Positions 1 through 8,655 are shown, counted from the stretch's first letter. The stretch is 64,000 bases of DNA from Promethearchaeota archaeon (GCA_019058445.1 JAHPZA010000006.1:372001-436000), one strand, 5' to 3'. Notes: generated from the sequence alone by a model not told the origin. Made by a program: numbers and translations.

Positions 1-165
1 GGTTCCAGAAACCTCTGTTTGGTATTGTGTAAACTGGGCACCAAGCGTCATTACATATGCAGCGTCAAATTCTCCTTTAGTATACTTTTTTATTAGAGAG
101 GTTTTACCAACGGCACCATCTCCAATAACGGTTATTTTATAAACTAATCCCCTCTCATCACTCAT
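1..165 (-). CDS. Rab/Ras-like small GTPase, N-terminal part (cut by window edge)
   Basis: Only the first 55 codons lie in the window; the frame is open to base 1. It starts at the ATG whose complement is at 163-165. The visible part carries a classical P-loop, GDGAVGKTS (residues 15-23), after a hydrophobic first strand (VYKITVIG). A switch-I-like stretch with T40-L41-G42-A43 follows, equivalent to the Rab/Ras T-I-G motif. This is the normal Ras-superfamily layout and differs from the two aberrant GTPases at 9.1-10.8 kb. Asgard genomes encode many such GTPases; their roles are mostly unknown, with membrane or cytoskeletal signalling as the family expectation. It is transcribed leftwards, and the membrane ubiquitin-fold gene behind it runs the same way. 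The remaining G motifs and any C-terminal anchor are outside the window. Confidence 0.88.
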   Translation of the reverse strand, partial: MSDERGLVYKITVIGDGAVGKTSLIKKYTKGEFDAAYVMTLGAQFTQYQTEVSGT

Positions 166-358
166 ATTATCCACTTATAAGATTTTTTAGTAATTGAATT
201 TAATTGTTTTTTAAACCTAAGATAATATCCTCTTTTTCTATTTATGAAAACAGTTTTTCATTATTAATAAAAAAAAGTAATTTTAAATCTTTACAAAAGG
301 AAAATTAGATTTTTAAAAATGTAAATCAAAATATTTAACATAAATTCTATTTGTAATT

Positions 359-1186
359 TTATTTTTGAGGTATTCTTGAAGGAATCAAAACAATTTCATC
401 CTCAACTCTTAGATTATAATCTTTTATTTGGGCGTTTTCATTCATAATTATACCTCCTGTAGATAAGAGAAAATCTTCCAAATTGTAATCAAATATAACT
501 GCCAATTGATCCTTAACTACATGTACAAATTCATTTGATTCTATATTGATTGTTTTCTTCTTCTCCTTTGATTCAATTAATGAGATTGCATAAACAGAAA
601 TAATTTTTGGCTCTTCAACAAGACTCATTGGTGGAATATATATGATTTCTTCGTCAGTTTTATAAAGGTTCTCAAACATGCTTTTAATTAAATTACTTCT
701 TTCTTCCTGAGTAAAATATAGTAATTCTTTAATGAATTGCTTTTTATCAACCTCCGATAAACCTAAACGATTAATTTTAGCCAATTCATTAGGGTTGAGC
801 TCTGTAAAAATAAAATTCTCAATAAAAGGCATCTCTTCATAAGATTTATCTGAATCAACATATTTCTGAATAGATGGCATATCATCCATATAAACTTCGA
901 TAATATCAGTCGTTTCCTTTTCTTTAAGTAAACTTTTTCTCTTCTCAAGTGCCCTTACCTTAGACACGAATTGTTTTTTTCCAGTTAACTTATCATCCAT
1001 ACTTTCATGATGTATAACTGTATAAATCGTGCCTGTAGATAACACTACCACACTCCCTATAACCAATATGAATAAGAAAAGAGGATTCCCAAAGAAAAAA
1101 ATGAGATAGAATAGTATAGAAACAGCACATAGAGCTATTAATACCCCAATTCTTATTATTTTTTTTTTTGATGTATTTGTACTCAT
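359..1186 (-). CDS. Membrane-anchored protein with C-terminal ubiquitin-like domain
   Basis: 275 residues. Two hydrophobic segments (about 10-32 and 36-58) form an N-terminal hairpin anchor. A charged helical middle follows (about 65-190), then a C-terminal beta-grasp-like domain (about 195-272). The last 45 residues align by eye with the soluble ubiquitin-fold protein at 2201-2554: both have the order D-F-x-L-S-[TS]-G-G, a short acidic turn, Y-[NS]-[LV] and a final [LV]-L-I-P strand. This is the ubiquitin pattern (acidic turn, DYN-like turn, terminal strand). The protein ends in PQK, without diglycine, so it is probably a ubiquitin-fold interaction domain and not a conjugated tag. It lies between the small GTPase and a winged-helix gene on the same strand. 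The ubiquitin-fold call rests on similarity between the two local proteins and on pattern; no profile search was possible. Confidence 0.7.
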   Translation of the reverse strand: MSTNTSKKKIIRIGVLIALCAVSILFYLIFFFGNPLFLFILVIGSVVVLSTGTIYTVIHHESMDDKLTGKKQFVSKVRALEKRKSLLKEKETTDIIEVYMDDMPSIQKYVDSDKSYEEMPFIENFIFTELNPNELAKINRLGLSEVDKKQFIKELLYFTQEERSNLIKSMFENLYKTDEEIIYIPPMSLVEEPKIISVYAISLIESKEKKKTINIESNEFVHVVKDQLAVIFDYNLEDFLLSTGGIIMNENAQIKDYNLRVEDEIVLIPSRIPQK

Positions 1187-1270
1187 AATTTTATCATCAT
1201 TTTCTCACGATTATTATATTCATTTTCTTCAATAAAAATGCAATAGGATTAAATATGAAGTAATTCAAAT

Positions 1271-1942
1271 TCAATCTCTACGAACAAATTTTACAGCTTT
1301 TAAGTACCTCTCATTATTTAATTTATACAAATTTCTTGATTTTTCTTTTTCTACTTCTACCAACTTCAAATTAGTTAAAGCTTCTAAATATTTCTTAATA
1401 GTATTATGATTTTTCTTAAGACCATCGGCTATCTCTGTAATCTTGAGCGGTCTTTCATTCTTCATAAGTGTAATAATAGACTGGACAATATCATTTGCCA
1501 TATAATAGTATAATTGATCATATTTAGGATTTGAATCAAAATTGAAGAATATGCATCGATTCCTGATTTTTTTAGATCTGATAAATTGAAATTTTTCCAA
1601 AGCTGAAAGATGCCACAAGGCCAAATTGCTTCCTAAATTATGTGCTTTCATTATTTCATTGATGTTTTTACCAGGATTTTGTTGTATGTATTTATAAATT
1701 TCATTCCTTGTTGGATTATCAATAATATCCTTTTTCATTAATTTATTTCCAGAAATTATTATCCTTTTCTTGATTAAGGATTTAATAATGAGTTCGATTT
1801 TATTCTTATTTATATCAGGGTTATGTTTAACCCTGTTATTTACAAATTCCACTATATCTTTCATTGAAAAGAAAGGCTTCTTTGACAAATATTCTCTAAC
1901 TATTTCTAAAACTATCTTTTCAGCATTATTCGAAGAGCTCAT
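1271..1942 (-). CDS. Winged-helix transcriptional regulator (multi-domain)
   Basis: 223 residues with two clear winged-helix units. One is at about 75-135 (NPTRNEIYKYIQQNPG, then NINEIMKAHNLGSNLALWHL), an ArsR/MarR-like arrangement. The second is at about 150-215 (ITLMKNERPLKITEIADGL, then TIKKYLEALTNLKLVEVE). The N-terminal 70 residues look like a third helical/winged segment. Such duplicated winged-helix proteins are common archaeal regulators. It is divergent from the soluble ubiquitin-fold gene, and the 258-base spacer probably holds both promoters, so it may regulate the neighbouring ubiquitin-fold/RING genes; that is inferred from position only. No metal or ligand site is obvious. Confidence 0.75.
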   Translation of the reverse strand: MSSSNNAEKIVLEIVREYLSKKPFFSMKDIVEFVNNRVKHNPDINKNKIELIIKSLIKKRIIISGNKLMKKDIIDNPTRNEIYKYIQQNPGKNINEIMKAHNLGSNLALWHLSALEKFQFIRSKKIRNRCIFFNFDSNPKYDQLYYYMANDIVQSIITLMKNERPLKITEIADGLKKNHNTIKKYLEALTNLKLVEVEKEKSRNLYKLNNERYLKAVKFVRRD

Positions 1943-2200
1943 AATCTAATATTTTACTCGTGCCAAATAGCCCGGTTTTTAATAAGCTTCTTTCTTTCTA
2001 AGTTAAAATATTATGTTTATAAATTATATTATTCCTTCACTCAATTTATAGTATTGTTATTTAAGAAACTTTGAGTGTTTCAATTTATTTTTTTCAGAAT
2101 AATAAAAATCTTCACATTTATTCCTAATTCATTCAAATAATCCCAACAGTATCATTCTATTAACTAAAACAAATAAAAAAAAATAAAATGAGTGATTATT

Positions 2201-2554
2201 ATGAGTTTTAAAGATGAATTTGATGAGGATTTAGGAGATGGTATTGAAGTCCCTGTACCAGTATCAAAAACTCCAGCTGGCAAGACTCCCACAGCAGGAG
2301 GGAGTAATATTGCTCTCTATTTCACATCTACAATTGGTCCTGGTGAGAAAAAACAGAAGTTAACCGTTAACGACGGCAATGCCGTAAGCGATATCAAGCG
2401 AACCATTGGAAATATTTTTGGTTTAAATCCGGCTGATTTTCACCTATCCTCGGGTGGAGTAACTATGGATGATGGTTCATCCCTAAATAATTATAGTGTA
2501 TCCAATGGAGACGAAGTCCTCTTAATCCCTGCTAGTACCGCAGGATATGAATAA
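2201..2554 (+). CDS. Soluble ubiquitin-fold protein without C-terminal diglycine
   Basis: 117 residues from the ATG at 2201, which has a GTGAT Shine-Dalgarno-like sequence four bases upstream; a GTG at 2192 in the same frame is possible but less well placed. Residues 1-35 are a disordered, acidic then Pro/Thr/Gly-rich tail. Residues about 36-110 form a beta-grasp-like domain. Its second half, from LSSGGVTMDDG to NNYSVSNGDEVLLIP, follows the ubiquitin pattern better than the MoaD/ThiS pattern. The C-terminus runs past the last strand as ASTAGYE, with no Gly-Gly, so conjugation would need unusual chemistry or does not occur. The RING-H2-like gene follows 78 bases downstream on the same strand and the two are likely cotranscribed. 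The C-terminal domain of the protein at 359-1186 is its closest local relative. Confidence 0.75.
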   Translation: MSFKDEFDEDLGDGIEVPVPVSKTPAGKTPTAGGSNIALYFTSTIGPGEKKQKLTVNDGNAVSDIKRTIGNIFGLNPADFHLSSGGVTMDDGSSLNNYSVSNGDEVLLIPASTAGYE

Positions 2555-2632
2555 AGGTTTTATAACTTTCCAAATTTAATTCTTTTTTTTTTATATTATT
2601 TTTAAAATAAATAAAAATAGTGGTGCTTAGAA

Positions 2633-3301
2633 TTGGCAAAAAAGAAATGGTTTGCTAAGCTAGCTAATTTATTTTCAAAACCACAAAGCACAAATCATAG
2701 AAATTCTCGCACCACTGTAAGCTCTCCTTCAAGATCAATAAATCGTACTACTTCTCGCACTGCTACGAGAACGCCTACAAGAACAGTAAATCATAGAACA
2801 ACTCGCACTACTATGCGCACTCCTACAAGAACTGTAAATCGTACAATATCTCGCACTACATCACGTACTACAGTACACTCTAATACTAGCCCTATTAATC
2901 GAACAAGAACAACGAATACCCAAACAGTATACAGGCAAACGACATCGAATTCAAAATCAGTTCATAGAACTTATACTAGTGGAAGGTCAGCAGTTACAAA
3001 AAAAACATATAGTTTAAAGAAGTTAAGACCAAGGGGTACAATTCTTTACAAGGAAGATTTCAAGTGTATATTTTGTTTTCAATTACCAAAACTTCCTGAA
3101 GATGAGAAAAGAGGAATTGTTATTTGTCCTCACTGTGGACACCCAGCACACGCTGATGAGTTTAGAAGTTGGTTAAAAAGCTCGAGACTTTGTTCTCGAT
3201 GTGATCGACCTTTCTCGATTACCTTCATTCAAAACATAGAAATAATCCCGACGCCTGTGTATATAAAGGCTATGAAGATTATTATGAAAAAAGGAAAATA
3301 A
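2633..3301 (+). CDS. RING-H2-like zinc-finger protein with long Arg/Thr-rich N-terminal region
   Basis: 222 residues, TTG start with a GGTG upstream. Residues about 15-130 are low complexity, dominated by Arg, Thr and Ser, with an imperfect repeat around TRTPTRTVN seen at least three times. The C-terminal part (about 140-200) has Cys/His pairs in RING order: CIFC, then CPHCGHPAH, then WL, then CSRC. CGH-x2-H followed by a Trp and C-x2-C is typical of RING-H2 E3 ligases. The usual sixth ligand (Cys after the second His) is Glu here, and an extra Cys precedes the C-G-H, so zinc binding may be rearranged. The basic tail could bind nucleic acid, membrane or an acidic partner. It sits directly behind the ubiquitin-fold gene, which favours a ubiquitin-like role, but no E1, E2 or JAB protease gene is in the window. 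Confidence 0.68.
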   Translation: MAKKKWFAKLANLFSKPQSTNHRNSRTTVSSPSRSINRTTSRTATRTPTRTVNHRTTRTTMRTPTRTVNRTISRTTSRTTVHSNTSPINRTRTTNTQTVYRQTTSNSKSVHRTYTSGRSAVTKKTYSLKKLRPRGTILYKEDFKCIFCFQLPKLPEDEKRGIVICPHCGHPAHADEFRSWLKSSRLCSRCDRPFSITFIQNIEIIPTPVYIKAMKIIMKKGK

Positions 3302-3437
3302 TAGTTATATTAAATGTTATTCCTTAAGTTAAAATTTAGCAATAATAAATTAAATCAAAATAGTTTTAGGAAAAGATTCATTATATCTCCCATTAATTAA
3401 CGATAAAAATCGAATTACTCGTAAAAAACGAACACTA

Positions 3438-6377
3438 ATGCTCTCTGATCAACTTAAAGAACAGCTAAAAGGATTCAAGACAGACAAAGAGTTAAAGAAA
3501 GAATTCAAAAAAATCGCTTCTAAAGACCCAGATTCATATTTTCCTACTAAAGAACTTAAAAATTTAGGATACATGAGAAAACATTGCAAATGCGGGACTT
3601 ATTTCTGGACCACCAATAAAAATAGAAATGTTTGTGGCGATCCTGCATGTTCTGGAGGATTTCAAGTGGTTATAGACAATCCCTCTCCTGTGAAATTATC
3701 GTATATCGATGTTTGGAAAAAAATCGTAGAAGTTCTTGAACCTAGGGGTTATAAACCTATAAAAAGATATCCATGTGTGGCTAGGTGGAATCCAACCACC
3801 GAATTTACGATCGCCTCGATTTCTGCGTTTCAACCTTATGTAATTACAGGTGAAGTGGAACCTCCTGCAAAAAAGCTTTTAATTCCCCAATTTTGCTTAA
3901 GATTCAATGATATTGAGAACGTAGGTTTGACTGGCTCACATTGCTGTGGCTTCGTAATGATAGGGCAACACACGTTTGTCTCTCCAGAAGAATGGGATCA
4001 AGGACAGCTGTTCATGGATATGCATGATTTCATTCATAAAGGTGTTGGTTTAGCTAAAGAAGAAATTACGATTCATGAAGATTCTTGGGCAGGAGGAGGA
4101 TCTTTCGGCTGTAGCCTCGAATTTTTCAGTAGAGGCGTTGAATTATTTAATCAAGTATATACTATGTTTGAACAGACTCCTAATGGTCCTCGAGATTTGA
4201 AGCTTAAAGTACTTGATATGGGATTGGGTCAGGAACGCGTCGCATGGTTTTCACAAGGCACTCCTAATATGTATGAAGCAGTATTTCCGTATGTTTTAAA
4301 AAAATTGAGAGAAATTACAAAAATCGAGTTAGATTTGGATTTGTATAATAAATTTTCTCAGTATTCTGCTTATTTAAACATGGATGAAGTTGATAATATG
4401 GATGCAGCTTGGGGGCGTGTTGCTCAAGAACTTAATATTGATGTAAAGGATTTAAAAAAAAAAATCTTGCCTATGACCGGTCTTTATTCCGTTGCCGAAC
4501 ATGCGCGGAGCTTATTATTTGCCATTAATGATGGGAAATTACCGTCAAATGTAGGAGGTGGATACAACTTAAGAGTGATTTTTAGGCGTGCTATAAGTTT
4601 TATTGATAAATTTAATTGGAATATTGATATTGCAGATGTATGTTCTTGGCACGCAAAAGAGTTAAAAGAACTATTTCCAGAAGTTTCTGAACACCTAGAT
4701 GAAATTAGAGAAATACTTGGAGTTGAAAGAGAGAAATTTTATGCTACAAAGAAAAAAGCTAAAAAAATTTTAGAAAAGGTATTAGAAAAAGGTGGAATAA
4801 CTAAAGAGACGTTGATTGAATTATACGATTCGAATGGGATTAGTCCCGATATGGTCAAAACCACAGCAAAAGATTATAATATTAAAATTAAAATACCAGA
4901 TGACTTTTACTCATTAGTTGTCGAAAGACATGAGAAAGTCGAACAAATTCATGCGACAACAAAACAAATCGAGTTAGATTTAGCTGGTATCCCAGAAACG
5001 AAATCCCTCTACTACTATGATTATACGGAAACCTCTAATGAGGCGAAAGTATTAAAAATCCTTGATAATATGGTAATTTTAGACCAATCTGTAGCTTATC
5101 CGACATCAGGAGGGCAATTACATGATATTGGAACGATAAATAATCAACCTTTCAACGATGTATTTAAACAAGGAAACCATATTATACATGTTTTAGAGGA
5201 AAAGCCGAGGTTTAAAGAGGGGGATGTTGTCAAAGTGGAGGTAGATCATGAATGGAGAACACAACTCGCACAACACCACACAGCAACTCATATTGTAAAT
5301 GCTGCTGCCCGGGAAATTTTAGGCTCACATATAAATCAAGCCGGAGCTAAAAAAACATTGAAGAACTCTCACTTGGATGTTACCCATCATGAACAGATAT
5401 CTAATGAGAACCTTATTCAAATTGAGGAAAAAGCCAATGAAATCGTAAAGAAAGGAATAGATCTCTATCTTGATTTTATTCCACGTTCGGATGCCGAAAA
5501 AAAATATGGAATGGCAATATATCAAGGTGGGGCAGTTCCCGGAAAATTTGTTAGAATAGTAGAAGTTCCAAGTGTGGATGTGGAGGCTTGTGGCGGAACT
5601 CATCTTAATAATACATCTGAAGCTGGTGAGATTAAAATTACCAAATCCCAGAAAATTCAAGATGGGATAGTGAGGTTAACTTTTACTGCAGGAGAGGCAA
5701 CAGAAAAATTGAAAGAAAGAAATAAAGAATTATTAAGTGAACTTGGAATTATTTTAAATGTTGATTCTGATAAAATTGTGGGAAGAGTTAAGGAATTATT
5801 AGAAAAATGGAAAAATGTAAACAAAGCCCTAAAAAGTGGCAAAGTTAAACAAGAAGATTTGGAACTGAATTCGAGTGAAACTTATGAGGGAGACTTACTA
5901 TCTGAAATCTCTCAAATTCTTAATGTAAAGAAAGACCAAATCCCGTCAAAGGTTCGAAAATTACTTGGTGAGTGGGAAGATAATAAATCAAAATTGAACC
6001 AGATTAGTCCAGAATATATTAATCAATTAATTAAGAACGCAAAATCCTATAAAACCTATAAAGTTGTTATTGGATCTTTTCGAGATTTGGATAATAAAGA
6101 CATTCAGAGTGTAAGTTCTAATGTATTAAAAAGGGATGATGACTATATTACTATATTTTTTAATGAAAAAACTAAAGCTATAAGTGTTATAGGTATGTTG
6201 GGGGCGAGAGCAATCGAAGAGGGAGTTTTTAACATGGGGAAATTCATCCGTGAAACTGTAGAACACTTTGGAGGTAGAGGGGGCGGTAAAATAGATTTTG
6301 GTTCTGGTTCCGCAGCAAATATATCTATGGATGCAATTAAAAACTATGTAAATAAAAAATTATTTGAAGAACAGTAG
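3438..6377 (+). CDS. alaS: Alanyl-tRNA synthetase, archaeal type, with a duplicated C-terminal helical motif
   Basis: 979 residues; archaeal AlaRS is usually nearer 900. It charges tRNA-Ala and hydrolyses mischarged Ser/Gly. The N-terminal part has the archaeal insert with Cys ligands (CKCGTYFWTTNKNRNVCGDPAC) and the class II catalytic core (SHCCGFVMIGQHTF; EDSWAGGGSFGCSLEFF; GLGQERVAWF). The editing domain carries QHHTATHIV (first zinc/editing His pair) and VEACGGTHL (second Cys/His site). The C-terminal Gly-rich domain has HFGGRGGGK and DFGSGSA. The excess length comes partly from a repeated motif before that domain: about 764-795 (ILNVDSDKIVGRVKELLEKW) and about 820-852 (ILNVKKDQIPSKVRKLLGEW). 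The gene is alone, with a 136-base leader. Its presence beside dtdA 8 kb away suggests no functional linkage beyond translation quality control. Confidence 0.97.
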   Translation: MLSDQLKEQLKGFKTDKELKKEFKKIASKDPDSYFPTKELKNLGYMRKHCKCGTYFWTTNKNRNVCGDPACSGGFQVVIDNPSPVKLSYIDVWKKIVEVLEPRGYKPIKRYPCVARWNPTTEFTIASISAFQPYVITGEVEPPAKKLLIPQFCLRFNDIENVGLTGSHCCGFVMIGQHTFVSPEEWDQGQLFMDMHDFIHKGVGLAKEEITIHEDSWAGGGSFGCSLEFFSRGVELFNQVYTMFEQTPNGPRDLKLKVLDMGLGQERVAWFSQGTPNMYEAVFPYVLKKLREITKIELDLDLYNKFSQYSAYLNMDEVDNMDAAWGRVAQELNIDVKDLKKKILPMTGLYSVAEHARSLLFAINDGKLPSNVGGGYNLRVIFRRAISFIDKFNWNIDIADVCSWHAKELKELFPEVSEHLDEIREILGVEREKFYATKKKAKKILEKVLEKGGITKETLIELYDSNGISPDMVKTTAKDYNIKIKIPDDFYSLVVERHEKVEQIHATTKQIELDLAGIPETKSLYYYDYTETSNEAKVLKILDNMVILDQSVAYPTSGGQLHDIGTINNQPFNDVFKQGNHIIHVLEEKPRFKEGDVVKVEVDHEWRTQLAQHHTATHIVNAAAREILGSHINQAGAKKTLKNSHLDVTHHEQISNENLIQIEEKANEIVKKGIDLYLDFIPRSDAEKKYGMAIYQGGAVPGKFVRIVEVPSVDVEACGGTHLNNTSEAGEIKITKSQKIQDGIVRLTFTAGEATEKLKERNKELLSELGIILNVDSDKIVGRVKELLEKWKNVNKALKSGKVKQEDLELNSSETYEGDLLSEISQILNVKKDQIPSKVRKLLGEWEDNKSKLNQISPEYINQLIKNAKSYKTYKVVIGSFRDLDNKDIQSVSSNVLKRDDDYITIFFNEKTKAISVIGMLGARAIEEGVFNMGKFIRETVEHFGGRGGGKIDFGSGSAANISMDAIKNYVNKKLFEEQ

Positions 6378-6552
6378 AAGCTCTTAAATCCTTAATTTTA
6401 AAAAATACTAATTTTTCTTCTATATAGAGAGATTTTAAATCTTTAATTTTTTTGGGAGATAACTGGTATAATTAACCCAAACCGTCAATACTTAGCATCT
6501 ATATAGAATATATATGTTACTATAAAATATAAGGAATTCACTTATAACCCCC

Positions 6553-6577
6553 TATTCTCTTTTTTTTATTGAGAATA
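6553..6577. repeat. Inverted repeat between alaS and the small ORF
   Basis: Perfect 7-base arms TATTCTC (6553-6559) and GAGAATA (6571-6577) flank an 11-base T-rich loop. It lies about 175 bases behind alaS and 20 bases before the start of the next small reading frame. It could form a short hairpin in the leader of that frame, or act as part of an alaS terminator, since the loop itself is a T-tract. Confidence 0.45.
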
Positions 6578-6596
6578 GAAGAAAAAAGGGATATAT

Positions 6597-6785
6597 GTGA
6601 AAGAAGATTTATTATTTGAATTATTAGAAGAAAAAGAGGAATATAGCAACCTCCAATATTATCTTGGAAAATCCCAGAATTCAATAATAAGGTTATCGAT
6701 AAATAATATTATCGACCAGATTAATAAAAAAATAAATCAGATTTCTAATGAACTCCTTTCTGTAAATCATTTTAAAAATAAATAA
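6597..6785 (+). CDS. Small helical protein of unknown function
   Basis: 62 residues from a GTG start; AAAAAAGGG just upstream could be a ribosome site. The sequence is strongly helical and charged (LLEEKEEYSN, then IIDQINKKINQISNELL) and could form a short coiled coil. No family was recognised. It ends 29 bases before the first metallophosphoesterase and reads in the same direction, so cotranscription is possible. AT-rich DNA yields chance frames of this size, but the amphipathic heptad-like pattern argues for a real gene. Confidence 0.45.
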   Translation: MKEDLLFELLEEKEEYSNLQYYLGKSQNSIIRLSINNIIDQINKKINQISNELLSVNHFKNK

Positions 6786-6814
6786 AACATAGAATTATAA
6801 ATATTAGATGAAAT

Positions 6815-7627
6815 ATGGTAGAATTAATACAAATATCTGATTTACATTACGGAAGTAATGAATTTAATGAAGAATGTCTTTTAAATGTAATAGATTATAT
6901 TAATGATGTTCGACCGGATGCGGTGATATGCACAGGAGATTTGACCCATAAAGCTAAGAAATATCAATATGAGGATATCGCTCAGTATTTGGCTGATATT
7001 AAAGTTCCAATTTTTAATGTTATTGGAAACCATGATGTGAAGAACAATGGAGTAGTCTTTTTCGAACGGTATATAGGACCAAGGAGATGGAAAATAAATC
7101 TTAATGAGAAAAACACGATGATTATGGGTGTCCGTAGCCCCCGGGATAATACGTCTGAAGGAGAGCTCGGGGATGAACAATTAGAGTGGATGGTGAACCA
7201 TCTAAAACATTCAAAAAATATACTTAAAGTACTTGCACTTCATCATCATCTGGTAGCTGTGCCTTATGCTGGAACGAAGCGAGATACACTAATTGATGCG
7301 GGAGAAGCGCTGGAATTAACCCAAGCATATAACATCGATTTAGTACTTATGGGACATAGACATGTACCTCATGTTTGGAGATTTGGTAATACTGCATTAC
7401 TTTATTGTGGGACAACTTCAAGCGATAAAGTTAGGGCGGATGAATCTCCCTGCTTTAATCAGATTAGTCTTTATGAGGATGAATTGGAAGTTTTTGTTGT
7501 AGATTCCTGTAGTTTACAAAGAAAGCTCTTAATTTCGCAAAAAAGAGGCGAAATTGACTATGTCAGACCAAGAAAGGCAAGAATCGATCATTTAATACAA
7601 ACTAAAGTTTTTCAAGATACATTTTAG
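6815..7627 (+). CDS. Calcineurin-like metallophosphoesterase (copy 1)
   Basis: 270 residues with all motifs of the dimetal phosphoesterase fold: ISDLHYG (D-x-H, residues 7-13), CTGDLTH (G-D), GNHD, LHHHLVAVP and MGHRHVPH (G-H-x-H). The motif set and length resemble the CpdA/Icc group of cyclic-nucleotide phosphodiesterases and related archaeal enzymes, but the substrate cannot be read from the motifs. There is no signal peptide or membrane segment, so it is cytosolic. The C-terminal ~70 residues end in a basic RPRKARIDHL motif that is shared with copy 2 at 7753-8586. The two genes are 125 bases apart and clearly arose by tandem duplication. The spacer is very AT-rich and probably contains a separate promoter for copy 2. 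Confidence 0.9.
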   Translation: MVELIQISDLHYGSNEFNEECLLNVIDYINDVRPDAVICTGDLTHKAKKYQYEDIAQYLADIKVPIFNVIGNHDVKNNGVVFFERYIGPRRWKINLNEKNTMIMGVRSPRDNTSEGELGDEQLEWMVNHLKHSKNILKVLALHHHLVAVPYAGTKRDTLIDAGEALELTQAYNIDLVLMGHRHVPHVWRFGNTALLYCGTTSSDKVRADESPCFNQISLYEDELEVFVVDSCSLQRKLLISQKRGEIDYVRPRKARIDHLIQTKVFQDTF

Positions 7628-7752
7628 TAAACGTTCTCTTTCTTCATTGAATAAAAAAAGAATTAAATATCTCAAGAGATATTTTTATTTAACTCAATTA
7701 ATATCTTATTATTTAAATAATAATATCATAAAATTAAATCGTTGAATTAATT

Positions 7753-8586
7753 ATGGCGGGTATTGAGATTATTCAGATAAGTGATTTACACTTTGGCTCA
7801 GGCTTTAAAGATGATTATATCAAAAATGTCATTAAGTATATCAAACTCTGTAATCCTGATGTTGTAATTTGCACGGGTGACGTAATTCACAAGGGAAGAA
7901 TTGTGCAATATAAAGGTATTCTTCCCTATATTAATGAAATTAAAGGAATTACGAGATTTTTAGCCGTGCCAGGAAATCATGATGCAAAGAATAGTGGTCT
8001 TATTTTTTTTGAGAAACTAATCGGTCCACGACGTTCTTATATGCACATAGAGGAAAAAAATTCGATTTTGATTGGACTTTGCAGTGCAAGAGATGACATG
8101 GCAGAGGGGGAAATTGGAGATGAGCAATTAGATTATTGTGGAAGATATCTAAATGCTTATAAAAATTTAGAAAATAAGGTACTCGCTTTGCACCATCATT
8201 TAATTCCTGTGCCTATGTCGGGACAAAAATTTACTACAGTGAGGGATGCCGGAGAACTCTTAGAATTTGCTCAATATTTTGAAGTGGACTTAGTTTTAAT
8301 GGGACATCGTCATGTACCTCATGCATATGTTATAGATTGGGAAGATAACTCAAGCACTACTTTTCTCTATTGTGGTACCTCAACTTCGAATAAGGTCAGA
8401 TCTGATGATTACCCTTGTTTTAATCACATTTTTCTCGATGAAGGCAATTTAGAAGTGTTTATTGTGAATTCCACTAATTTAGAGAAAAGTCTCTTATTAG
8501 AGCGACAAGAACATCATACAAAATTCATAAGACCTCGTAAAACACGTATAGATCATTTGCTTGCTTCAAAAGTTTGGGATGAATGA
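7753..8586 (+). CDS. Calcineurin-like metallophosphoesterase (copy 2)
   Basis: 277 residues, paralogue of the preceding gene. It has ISDLHFG, CTGDVIH, GNHDAKN, ALHHHLIPVP and MGHRHVPHA, so both metal sites are intact. The order of shared blocks is identical through to the C-terminal RPRKTRIDHLLASKVW. Differences cluster in the loops that would shape the substrate pocket, for example a short insert after the GHRH motif (VIDWEDNSSTT), so the copies may have diverged in substrate. The Nudix gene begins 69 bases downstream on the same strand; phosphoesterase plus Nudix hydrolase could together remove damaged or signalling nucleotides, which is only an inference from neighbourhood. Confidence 0.9.
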   Translation: MAGIEIIQISDLHFGSGFKDDYIKNVIKYIKLCNPDVVICTGDVIHKGRIVQYKGILPYINEIKGITRFLAVPGNHDAKNSGLIFFEKLIGPRRSYMHIEEKNSILIGLCSARDDMAEGEIGDEQLDYCGRYLNAYKNLENKVLALHHHLIPVPMSGQKFTTVRDAGELLEFAQYFEVDLVLMGHRHVPHAYVIDWEDNSSTTFLYCGTSTSNKVRSDDYPCFNHIFLDEGNLEVFIVNSTNLEKSLLLERQEHHTKFIRPRKTRIDHLLASKVWDE

Positions 8587-8655
8587 TTGTAACTATAAAA
8601 TCTTAAATATAAAATTTGATAGTTAGTTAATTCAGAAAAGGAGTAAAATCACATC

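Noticed and set aside
5325-5660. 111-codon antisense frame inside alaS
   Set aside because: Lies opposite the editing domain of a certain gene; its composition follows the reverse of the alaS codons.
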